DNA of 64,000 bases from Ifrita kowaldi. Taxonomy: Eukaryota; Chordata; Aves; Passeriformes; Cinclosomatidae. Positions 39,701-50,305 of this stretch are shown in pieces (within the stretch, counting starts at the first letter, position 1; every line of letters starts with the position of its first letter). The notes beneath the pieces are model-generated. The model worked only from the letters and a program-made list of their open reading frames with translations, was not told the origin of the DNA and ran no database searches. A program made the position numbers and the translations under genes. The DNA is taken from contig VZRS01014158.1 in assembly GCA_013398055.1 (NCBI GenBank), positions 625,488-689,487 of the forward strand. The letters run 5' to 3'.

Positions 39701-42700
39701 GAAGTAGTTAATTTATCAAGTCAAGTAATCCCTTACAGCAACTTCGCAGTACATCCAGAAATCGTCTTCAGGAAGCCAGTCCTTATGCTGAAAACTACGA
39801 AGGAAGAGGCTGGAAAAGGTCCCTGCACCTGCCACGGCCAAATGGCAATGACACAGCCTTGAAGATGAGAACAGAAGTGTGTGCTGGGTGGGATGGCCAG
39901 TGGCTGCAGTCCACAGGGGAGTGTCACTACTGCACTACTTTAGAGATGACCACAACAGTATGATTTGGCCCATAAAGGCTGGTTTATTTTCACCCAGTTC
40001 AGAGACATGAGGGGTGTGTAGGAATAAGCTGTAGACAAGGTATAAAAGCACTCTGAAGGAGGTTGATTTACTCCAGAGGGAAGAAATCATCTTGTGCAAT
40101 CCTCAATTAAAGGTTTTGGTTTAATCACAATTTTTCCCTAGGGTGTTGGCTCTTCAGAAGAATGAGCTATATAATCTGTTAGCTCTTTGACACTGTCAAG
40201 AACTAGCAGTCGTTAGAAATCTGACTTTTTGAAGCAGTGATGCTAAGGAGATAGACACATTACTAACCTGGAGCACCACTTGCCTGGCAAGCAGGAGGTA
40301 TGCTACTGGGCTAAAAGCACATAGTATTGGCTCACATAATCAACTGCAAGGTAAAGGCTGGTGTCAGGAAAGCACTTTGGTGCACCCGCAGCTTCCAGCA
40401 TGGATGGCAGCTGCCCAGTGTATTTGAGGGGTAGTCAGATATTGTATGTGTTCATTGTTAGTGAGGTGGTTTGAGTCAGACACTGAATCTTATCAAGGTC
40501 AGAAGAGACGACCAGCAAGCAGCTTTACCTGTCTCTTGCCACTACAGGTAGAGAACACAGGGACAATGTGGTTGTGCAGCTGCTGTTGTTGCACTCCAGA
40601 CTGACGTGAGAGGTTTCATGCTGGCTTTACATGACTTGTTTCCAACACACTCCACAAAAGCTGATGCCTGCAGGCATGTGTGGTACTGGAAACAGACAAA
40701 GGCAAGGACATAATTTCCCAGAGCTGCCTGCAGATGTTACCCTTATTTTTGATCCATGAGACAGCTGGAACTAATGCAACAGGCCCTTGAGTAGGAGAAA
40801 AGCTGCTTGCCACCATTAAAGTGGTGGAGGACGTATATTTAAAGGGGCCCCCAAAAAGACACAGTGGTAAACTAAAGCTCAGAGCTCTGCCTATGACCTT
40901 CTGTAGCATGGTCTTAGACACTGGAAAGAATACAAGGGAGAGCAAAAGCACCTGGGGTTATCAGAGCACCGTGGGGAATATCTCACTCCAGGTGTCTTGC
41001 AGAGGCAGCGAGTGACCCCATGCCCAGCCACAGACTTCTCGCCAGTAGCTTGGTACCTCTGCCTAACTGCCAACCCGATTTAAGAGTGTGTCTGAATTGG
41101 TGCCAGAGCATTCAATACCTCACAGAACTGTGCTCTCTCTGCATTGAAAATATCATTCACCTTTTTTTGTAGTTGCTGGAAACATCACTGGGAGATCCAG
41201 GACACGGGCTAATGGGAAAGACATGGTTGTAGGACAGGCCTGTCAGCAAAGCTTCTTTAGGAGAGTAGAGCACAGCAGAGCTGCAGGTGTGCCATCTGGG
41301 CAGCCCCTCCTGCCCATGCGACAACCAGGGTGCTGCAAGGCCGTGGAGCTGGGGGGCAGCACGGGCTCCCTGCTCACAGCCCTGGCAGGGCTCACATTGC
41401 AGTGGAAAGAAAGGAACTGATGAGCTGCATTGGCTTTCCACAGCCTTCCAAGATGAGAGAGGACTGGGGCTGTGGATTATGGTGTTGGTGCTATGTGATA
41501 AATATTCATTAATGATTAAAAAAATCTTCATTAAACTTGCACCTACTGGACTCATGAGGCTATGGTAATGTAAAGAAGCAGCAAAAAAAGCCATCTCTTT
41601 CAAAAGCTTTGTTTTTACCACCTTGTTCATACTTACGGTTTCAAGTGTGAGCACTTTGAAGGAGTCAGTAAAATACACAGTTAAAAGTCACAGTGAGTAT
41701 CTGCTGTTTAGATCAATGCTCAGCTTCTCTAGTCATCTGTCAGGATTACTCTGATCCCACAAATCCCTATGCTTTTGCTGCAGGGCAGCAGCCCTGTGGA
41801 GGAAAGGCTGAAGGATCTCTACCTTTTTTTGTTTAGGACTACCATACAGATTTAACATGCTCAGTGAGTTCGATACGTGATACTCCCAGTGCCCTGTGCT
41901 GGATACAGCAGAGTGCACCTGCTCAGCTGTAGCTGCTAAGCAGAAGAATGTCTGCCTCCCAAACACACTGACAACTGCCTGTTTTCTTTTTCTGCCCAAT
42001 TTGGAACTGACCATCAGCGCTCTTGTGTAAACACTGAAATCTGGGTCAGTCAACCTCATGTACGACAACAGAACATAACATCTGCCCAGAGCTGTAACTG
42101 ATCTGTACAACTGTCTGCAGAGTATCTGTCTCTCTGCTTCCCACTCTGCCTCACCACCATCTCAGCCTTTTGGCCCTGGGTCACTCATCATCTCCCTGCG
42201 CAACACAGAGGACATCCACCCACTCACCAACCATACAGGTGAAATAGCAGGAAATCATGCAGCTTAGTTAAATCTTAAAAAAAAAGATCTTTGAGAAGGA
42301 GATGATGTCGAACCTTTGCCACACTGACAGATGACCCAACCTGATTTTGGCAAAGACAATCACTGTTTTTCCATCATACTTCATATGTAAAAATATAGAT
42401 TTTGGGTTACTGCATATACACAGACAGAAGAGGGAAAAGCTTTATGAAAGGATACGAACCTGCTTGACAGCAGAAGCTATTTTCAAATTTACACAGACAA
42501 ATGTACAAATAAAAGACACAAACTTCTGGTCATCTTTCTCTCCTCAATATTTATTATCCTCTACCTAGAAAAATAATGTCCATCTTCCATTTCCCTGAAT
42601 ATCTTAGTTAAAATCTCCAGCATTTTTATAATTCCACATACTTTGTGCATACTACAGAGGCAGTGTTTCCTGAGCCAATCTGTTTGTCACATAGCTTGTC

Positions 42701-44290
42701 TTCAAACAATTAGCTACATCAGGATTTCTCCATAGCAAATCAATTGCTGATAGCTTTGGCTCAGCCAGATATAAGCTTTTGCATGGTGACACGCCTCTCA
42801 AAATAAATCACAAAAAATGGCAAGTGGCTGTTACAGTAAGCTTCTCAAAAATAAATTACAGTTGCCATACCATGTAGCCCTTTGATTCTGATTTAGTTTA
42901 TCCTTTACCCTTTCAGTATATTCCCCCCAAATAGAACGAGACAGACATGCTTCATTAACTTGTCTTTGGTAAGTTGTAATTACTTGGAAAACTTGTTTAA
43001 AGTTGCTGCTTTTTAATGTGAGGAAGATTGGAAAAGTCCAGCCCAGCCCAAAGGTAAGCAAGCTTAAAAAAAATAAATAAAATAAAAGGCAGATATAACA
43101 GAAAAAGCTAATAGAACAGGATGCTCATTACAATAACATGCTTCATGCAACTTACATTGCATAACCAGTCCAGGTCAGTTTTACCAGACTCATAAACTTT
43201 GACTGTGACACATGCAAGGAAGAAAGCAGTACATACAAGACAAGGGCCAGGTCTAGGTAAAATCTGTGTTTTCTAAATTTACAGTGTGTAAAGTCTTTAT
43301 ATTGTCACGAGTTTGTCCAAATACTGCATTTCCTCTTTTAAGAAAAAACTTCAGGAAGCAAATTTAATAAGGCTGCAGGAACCATGTGCCACTGAAAAAA
43401 TTAATTAAAGTATTTCCCTGATTTCACAATTATCTTTGAAGAGATGCCACTCACCCCTAAGATGAAGCAGGAGCCCTGGTGATGGTGGCAGATTTGTTTG
43501 CCGCATGTGCTGCCAAGCATACAATGAGCAGTGGAGGTTAAGACAGCTGGTTATAATCAATCCAGTTATCACAGCTTAATTAGTGACTGCTGGTTTGTGT
43601 AAGTCCTCAAGCCTGGCAACTACCATTTTTTGACTAAGGCAACTGCAAAGGTAGCATGTTAGCTTTTACCTGTTTTCATCACATGAAATATTCATAAACA
43701 AATACAAGCACATTTCACAAGCAATCTCATGACTAAGTTTTGAATAAAATGATTACAATGCCCTTCATTTAATATTTTCAAGCAATTATTTGTAAATACA
43801 TTATTGGTTGAAGGCCACAAACATTTACCCAGTGCTGCTAGGGTAAATCTGGTGGCAAATTTAATCCTTTTGTGCCAAGCATTCCAAGAAAAATCATGAC
43901 TTTTTTCCCCTAGTGATTTTATGTAAAGATTTTATGAGCCTGTGAAAGGAACTGCAGAAAGTCTGGACATTTTTCTCCTTAGCCATGAGAGTTTGCTTCT
44001 GTGCACACTTCAGAAGAGCTGAGTTATCAGCATGACTGGGTGTTGCATAGGGGTCAGCCTCTGCCTCTGCAGAGTCAGCTATATGCACTGAAAGTGTCTC
44101 TAAGCATGCATGAGAAATTGCTGTGTATGGATCAGCGAGTAAAACCAAGGCCAAGCTTGCATTAAAAACATCCACAATAATGACATGCTGTTTGCTTTTC
44201 CCAAATGAGGTATCACTGTTGCATGGCCTGCACAGAGAGGAGACGCAGTTCAAGGACTGACAAAACATACCTTTTTTAAAACATTTTATC
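33766..44290. other. Intergenic DNA downstream of AMIGO2
   Basis: About 10.5 kb without a recognised gene or transposon. The longest frames (173 codons at 41157-41678 minus, 125 at 41733-42110 minus, 124 at 43894-44268 minus) show no known domain. A GC-richer patch lies at about 41260-41420. Conserved AMIGO2 regulatory elements could be present but cannot be recognised by eye. Confidence 0.5.
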
Positions 44291-44294
44291 TCTT

Positions 44295-44300
44295 TTTATT
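44295..44300 (-). terminator. AMIGO2: Candidate AMIGO2 polyadenylation signal
   Basis: AATAAA on the minus strand, about 80 bases after the AMIGO2 stop codon and followed by a G/T-rich run on the transcript (about 44262-44273). By reading, it is the only canonical hexamer I found between the stop codon and about 43 kb. If used alone it gives an unusually short 3' UTR. Use of a more distal or variant signal is quite possible. Confidence 0.35.
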
Positions 44301-44376
44301 TGTTTGTCCTGATGGTTGCTACAGGCAAAGGAGGTATTCAGAAATGGAACTGCACGATACAAACACAGGCAGCAAA

Positions 44377-45942
44377 CTAAGCTGGCGGCATGAAAGGCGT
44401 ATCTGAGAACACAGAGTTGACAGAGTCAGAGTCGGATTTTGTTCGAGTAGTTTTTAAGATACTCTCTGTAATGACACTGTCATTAGGAAACAGTTTTACT
44501 TTCCCATTCTGACTCTGTTTTGGTTCGTGCACGGGTTCCAGAAAAACCACCCGTTTACCAGTGCTAGCCTTCTTCTCATCGGCTGGCAGCTCTTGTGGCA
44601 GTGCAGAATTCAGTATGGATGAGTGGGCACTGCCTTGATTCAGCTTCCTCTTCTTCTTTTTTGCCTTACATTGACATGGACAGGGGGTCAGATAGAGATA
44701 CAGCAGTACTAAAATAATACTGGCCACACAGGCAGCAAGGGTGGTAAAAGCTGTATTAAATGCTTCATGAGCGTGGGACCTGTTCACTGTGAAATTGCTA
44801 ACATTTATTCTGACCTCTATGGTTTCGTTTAATAGTCTTTTCTTGTTTATTGCAATGCAGGAATACAGGCCTGAATTCTCTAGCTGGGCTTCTGTTATCT
44901 CCAGGCTGCCATTAGGAAACACTTTGAAGTTATCAGTCACCCTGTCTGGCTCCAGCAATGTATTGTCTGGACTAACCCACACAAACTGTGTGCCCGTATC
45001 GCTGATTCTGCTGTCACAGTGTACAATCAGCCTGTCTCCAACCTGGGCATCATGAATAAACCCAAAGGCTTGGAAAGAGCTGTTGACGGTGCTTTCAGAG
45101 CAATTCATAACATTGTCGTGCAGTAAAGGCAGCTTATTGTGACCTCTTGGGTCTGACTGCAACAAACAGCTGTACTCGTTTTTGAAGTCCACCACTGAGC
45201 TGAAGTGTCTTTGATACCAGAAGATTAGCATGGAGTACAGGACACAGTCACAATAGAATGGGTTGCCATGAAGATAAATTCCACTAAGTTGTTTGGCTGG
45301 CACTGAACTCAGGCGCTGAATAGGCATCGTCTGGATGAGATTAGAGGAAATGTCCAGCAACACAAGGTCTGTCAGTTTATGTTTTCCAACGTATAAGTCC
45401 AGTGGGAAATGCGAGACCAAGTTGTAGCTTAGGTACAGTTTCTGTAATTTGTACAATCCTCCAAAGGCTAAGGACTCAATCTGTGTTATTTGATTGTTGT
45501 ACAGCAGGAGAACCTCCAGCGCCTTTAGCTCCTGAAACACAGGGCTGCCCAGAGTTTTCAGGCTGTTGGATGACAAGTCTAGATACTTCAGATTCGGAGT
45601 CGTGGAAAAGCTTCCAGTGCTAATGCTGCTAATGCTATTATGATTGACTATTAAAGTGTTCAGTTTCTCAGACAGCACAGGGACCCATTCAGGCTCCAAA
45701 ATCCCAATTCTGTTATAACTCAGATCCAGCCTTTTCATACATTTATAAAGATTTCTTGGCACTCGAGTGAGGTTCTTATTTGTGCAGCTTACGATATCAC
45801 TGGCACAGATGCATGCTGCTGGACACATCCCTGGGGCACTGCCACAAACACTCACGGTGAAGACCAAGAGGCATGCGAGTCCTTTGCAGTTCACGTTAAA
45901 AACTCCGAGTCGAGTAGGAAGTGTCCGCCAGTTTAAAGACAT
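44377..45942 (-). CDS. AMIGO2: AMIGO2, adhesion molecule with Ig-like domain 2
   Basis: A single-pass type I membrane adhesion protein. The family mediates homophilic and heterophilic cell contact and neurite or survival signalling. The frame gives 521 residues (human about 522) in one uninterrupted exon, as in other vertebrates. Order: signal peptide (about 1-38); LRR N-cap with cysteines 40, 44, 46 and 53; six leucine-rich repeats (about 68-225, with LxxLxLSxN-type units such as LDLSYN 72-77 and LDLSSN 121-126); LRR C-cap with cysteines 231, 233, 259 and 281; one Ig-like domain (about 290-381, Cys309, Trp322, YSC 360-362); a transmembrane helix (about 398-418); and a tail opening with a Cys/Lys-rich stretch and ending in the conserved Ser/Asp-rich KSDSDSVNSVFSDTPF. 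Several N-glycosylation sites are present (for example Asn287, 344, 372, 380 and 383). I start at the ATG at 45942 because the human protein also starts MSL. A frame extended two codons upstream would begin at GTG. Base -3 is A, a favourable Kozak position. No frameshift or missing cysteine is seen. Confidence 0.97.
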   Translation of the reverse strand: MSLNWRTLPTRLGVFNVNCKGLACLLVFTVSVCGSAPGMCPAACICASDIVSCTNKNLTRVPRNLYKCMKRLDLSYNRIGILEPEWVPVLSEKLNTLIVNHNSISSISTGSFSTTPNLKYLDLSSNSLKTLGSPVFQELKALEVLLLYNNQITQIESLAFGGLYKLQKLYLSYNLVSHFPLDLYVGKHKLTDLVLLDISSNLIQTMPIQRLSSVPAKQLSGIYLHGNPFYCDCVLYSMLIFWYQRHFSSVVDFKNEYSCLLQSDPRGHNKLPLLHDNVMNCSESTVNSSFQAFGFIHDAQVGDRLIVHCDSRISDTGTQFVWVSPDNTLLEPDRVTDNFKVFPNGSLEITEAQLENSGLYSCIAINKKRLLNETIEVRINVSNFTVNRSHAHEAFNTAFTTLAACVASIILVLLYLYLTPCPCQCKAKKKKRKLNQGSAHSSILNSALPQELPADEKKASTGKRVVFLEPVHEPKQSQNGKVKLFPNDSVITESILKTTRTKSDSDSVNSVFSDTPFMPPA

Positions 45943-46015
45943 TGTCACTGTCTTTTAGCTGTCTCCCAGTGCTCCTTGCCACAGATTACATGTGCAGTTA
46001 GCTTTGCACTAGTTG
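45943..46015 (-). other. AMIGO2: AMIGO2 5' UTR part of the coding exon
   Basis: On the minus strand a splice-acceptor-like sequence (a short T/C run ending 'ttttgacag') finishes at 46016. The remaining 73 bases up to the ATG would then be untranslated leader in the coding exon. In other vertebrates AMIGO2 has one or more non-coding 5' exons, so an acceptor here is expected. The exact site is inferred. Confidence 0.55.
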
Positions 46016-46207
46016 CTGTCAAAAGAGGGATACAGAGGTACAGCAAGTTAACATTTACCATTCACACTCTGCCTGATTTCTTATGCCTTTTGAAAAATAC
46101 ACGGAATTAATCCTTCGGGTTTCACACAGTTAATGGTACAACCTAGTTCTAAGGTGATGTAAGCTTAACACTAGTTTTATGTAAACATGAAATTCTGCAT
46201 TCATGTG

Positions 46208-46242
46208 TAAATATATATATATATATACTGTAGATACAGTAT
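46208..46242. repeat. (AT)n microsatellite with adjoining hairpin
   Basis: A run of about nine AT units passes directly into a perfect 7-base inverted repeat (ATACTGT, four-base spacer, ACAGTAT). Such AT runs are typical simple repeats and likely length-variable. Confidence 0.85.
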
Positions 46243-47984
46243 TTTTTGTCTTCAAAAATAATGCAACTATTCTTCAGTCTTGGACCAAGTAATGCAATTT
46301 CTGACAGTTCATTAAAAAAAAATTGGAAATGTTCCCCTGTGGGGCATGACTTGGCAATGGCACTCACTACCTGTTTCCAAACCAACACCAATAGAATTCC
46401 CAGTAGAGGAAAGAAAACGCCTCAATCTAAAATGGTTTTTTTCTTGTCTAGTGGGAAGCAGCTACAACATGCCTTTCTTTACAATCAGAAAATGTCACAC
46501 GTTTTCAAGCAAAGAATTTTCTCAGACTTTCTAGCTTTAAATGTCATATGAATTTCTTTCTCTTTTTTTATTTTTTATTCAGTAACTTATGGTTCAGGTA
46601 GCAACAGCCTATTTTGAAAGTTATTAAAGTTGTTAAATAAAAACATTTTGTATTCTACTTCTACCTTTGCCAATATAAGTAATGAGGAAGAAATCTATGC
46701 TTAGTGCCTAACTCAGGCACAAGTTTTGGGAACATTCAGTAAGGATGAGTCAGCTGTTTCTCAAAACTTAGTAAAGAAAAAAAATATTTTGCTCATAGGT
46801 AGATAGAAAAACCCCAACCATACTCTTTTCTGAGAATATTTTAGAGTCAGTATGGTTTGAAGCAGGGATGTAAGAACTGACACAGTAGTGATTCTATGCT
46901 AACGGGTATGCTTTTTGTCATCTTCTGAGAAAACGTACACATACATAGCAGAGGAATGAACATTTCTGCTCATTCTTGTTCTCCTTGGTACCTGTTCACA
47001 GCTCATCAGTAAATTCACAGGAGAGTTCATCTCCATTGACTATCGTCACCCCTTCAGAGTTCAGATGTGGTATTCAGCTCCCACATTATTATCCTCAAAC
47101 TCATTCTTCCAATCTCACCCACCTGTTGGAGCAGTTCTGAGCAGGACAAACCCTGCAATGTCTGCTCTGTGCTGCTGACACTGGCTGTGGCCTGGAGCCT
47201 GTGGAGCGTGGGATGAGGAGAAAGAAGCAGCCTCAGATGTAAAGGAGGAGAATAAAAGAAGAAATTGCATTCTCCAATGATGCAAGATGGATGAAGAAAA
47301 GATGAGCTTTGAGGAAAAAACATTAAAATCAAGACCTAAATGGTGGAGGGCAGCAGGGCAGAGGGACAGTGAAAGAAGGGGAGACAGAAGCGAAGAGAAG
47401 GGTAAGAGATACACAGGGAAGGAAGTGCAAAACCAGGGGAGGTGGATGCTAATGGAGCATCATAATTGTTACTGAAGAAACTGAGCAGGAGGTAATCTGA
47501 GGATGCAGAAGTCAGTTAAGGCATCCGACACTGGAAAAGCAGATGAGGAGGGTGTAAAGGGAACAAAAAGGACTAAGCAGAAGACAAACAAGAGTTTCAG
47601 GAGGTAAACCTTAGAGCACACCTCTCAAGAGAATTTACATCTGCTACTTAAGAACCTAAGATTACCGATGCAATTAATTAATATATGCAAAATGCAAAAA
47701 TTTTCACTCCTCCTCAGTTCTTTATTTCCCTCTTCTGTAACCCTCTGCCAATCTGGCAAGCTGCTGTCTTTTGCTGACGAATCTACTCTTAAGTCAAGTG
47801 GTAGAAGATGTGCTATGAAACTAAAGAGCTGAACCTTCCAATGACCCATTAAAATAAGAAATATGAAGGCAGCATGGGAGAATGGGACATTTCACCTTTC
47901 ACAAGAACTTACATATATATTGGCTTTAGATGCTTCCATTAAAAAAAAAAAATTAAGAGTCTTAATGATCTTGGCAAGACTGCC

Positions 47985-48024
47985 AAGTCAAGTGCTCAAA
48001 AATAAAGTCAAGTGCTCAAAAATA
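47985..48024. repeat. Perfect 20-base tandem duplication
   Basis: The unit AAGTCAAGTGCTCAAAAATA occurs twice head-to-tail with no mismatch or spacer. Perfect identity points to a recent slippage or duplication event, probably polymorphic in copy number. Confidence 0.95.
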
Positions 48025-50223
48025 TAGTGTCAGAATTACATTTTTCTTGCCATTTCAGGTTTTATATACAGTCCTTGGTTACATGATTGCTAAATTTTCC
48101 CCCAAAACCTTTCTTGACACTGTGCATAGGTTCTGAGGAAGAACAGGGAAAAGAAAGGGTGACTACATCAAGAGCTTGGTAAATCCTGAGAACTGCAGCT
48201 GCCCTAGCCTTTGCCACAAAATTCCTGTGAGGTCAGGCAAGCTATGTAAACTGGTGACTATTACAAAATAATGAACATATCACAGCCACCAGCTTGGCAC
48301 TTAGAAAATAAAGAACCTCTGCATGTTAAATTTGGGAAGGACTGATCTGAGGAAGTGCTGAGATCAGAGTCAAAATGCTGTGAGTCTATCTGGCATTTGT
48401 GACTGCACAGGCTTCTCCTGCTTCCCTGTTTATACAAGGGATATAGTAACGGCCTTAGCTATAGAAATATTGCAAAAATATATTGATTGGTTTGAGTTAA
48501 AGTTAAATATCAAGATTAATAAATTCTTCTAGACTTTTAAAGTCTCCTGAAGTCACTAACTGCATGGGATTTTCAATGGAAAGTTAGGAATCCAGAGGAA
48601 TATTTTTTTAACCAGTCCTAAGTTCCTTACTTAGTTGCTTTTGATAGTTAGGTAGTCTATAGCAACAATTAATAGATACAAGTTCTTCTAGAGGGTGAGA
48701 CCTATGAAGCATTAGATAAACTGCCATCAGGAAATAATTGTATACCACAGTGTGAGTTTGTGTGGTATACAGACATAAGGCACAAGGAAAACATACTGAC
48801 AGATGAAAAAGGTATTTAATAACTGTCTTTTAGTTATTCTTCTGTATGAAGCAAGGCATCTGAAAACTACATATCATAATACCACATGCTTGAAGACTGG
48901 ATTATAAAGCACCCAAAAAATAGGAGATGAACTGTTGCTGCAAAGGTTGCCTTTCCCACTAACACCTGAATGCCTGATTCTGCAAGCTATGAAGCCTAAT
49001 TTTTAATGTAACTGAACTCACAGCAAGGTGAATGGCACTTAAAAAAATCAGCTCCCATGTTGAATATAACTGTGATCCTGGAGATACTCCAAATGGGAAA
49101 TACTAGACCAATGCTCTGGTTTGTAAGGGTTACAAAGTTTGAAACACTAGATAACCTTGCATGTTTGTTTCTGTCTGTGAATACAATTATCTCATCAGAA
49201 ACTCCAAGCTAGTCTGCAACCAAATCCCATGGGCAGATGCACATCAGTGGCTGGTGTATATCAGCATAATACCTTTGAATTCTAAGGAGCAAAAACAGTT
49301 TGCAGGGGCTGAAAACTTGATTGTCCATTTTCAAAATTCACTGGAGTTGTAAAATGAAAATTGTTTCAGATAACTTGCCTTGTCTGGCAGGGCAAATCCA
49401 AATTATAGACATCTTTAACATACCACAGGACACACAAGAGTATTTAGAGAGTACTCTGATGAGCAGAAGCCTTCCTTTCCATGCCCAAGTGCCTACATTC
49501 CCAACGGGTTCTTTGCTCTTTTGGAGAGTAGGACTGTTGAGCTGCAACTTGCTCAACCTGTGTTCCCCATATCTTCTGCACAGATTACCCAGGATGGTCT
49601 GCAAAGCCAAGCATGTTCAACATAAATATTTATAGGGTTTGTGATCATTTGAACTTACTCAAAATGACTGCATAAACATTTCTGGGTAGTAATGTGTTAA
49701 GTGGCATGAAGAACAAAGCCTACAATTAGCCCTATATTAAAGAACCTCACATTTTGTTTCACCCCAGTAACACCGCTTCAACGTCTTAGAGAAGTCTTAT
49801 TTTACAAATTTCAATATTGCATTTTTCTCAAGAGAGATATTGCTATTGAATACTATCAGCTAACATGTGCCAACAGACTTTGGCCAAGTACTTCACCATT
49901 ATTTCTGAATGAGCTGGGTAAATACTTTATCTGATTTATAGTAAAGCGAAGGGCATGGTTGGGAGTTTTGTTCTTGAATTCTGTTCAAAGAAATGATTTC
50001 TTTGTGATGTTAAAGGGCAATATTTTAAGTTCAGTGCCAAAAACACATTACTCCCTGAGATGAATCATCTGAATAGTAATGGTGCACATGTTCTTAACTA
50101 TTTGAGAGGAAAGGCAGGACATATCCTGCTATCATAGCGAAAATCCTCTGTGGTCAGAAACAGCAAAATTGAGTACAACCAGCCAACTTCTAGAGAAGCT
50201 AAGGATTTGGTTCTTGGTTTTGA

Positions 50224-50305
50224 ACTTTTTAATGTGTATATTTGTTGTTGTTTTTTGTTTATTTCTGGGGTGTGTGTGTTTGTTTGTTCTTTTGTTTTTA
50301 AAGTA
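50224..50305. repeat. G/T-rich low-complexity patch
   Basis: Contains runs of TTG, TG and TTTG units on the plus strand inside the inferred AMIGO2 intron. It is simple sequence with no coding value. Confidence 0.6.

Noticed and set aside
41157..41678. 173-codon minus-strand frame
   Set aside because: No known motif. The overlapping plus-strand frames in the same GC-richer patch indicate a compositional effect.
45402..45623. Plus-strand open frames opposite AMIGO2 (also 44789-45055 and 45767-45958)
   Set aside because: Antisense shadows of the conserved AMIGO2 coding sequence with no independent signal.
45943..45948. AMIGO2 start at the upstream GTG (two extra codons)
   Set aside because: A GTG start is not expected in a vertebrate mRNA when an ATG in favourable context follows two codons later and agrees with the mammalian N-terminus.
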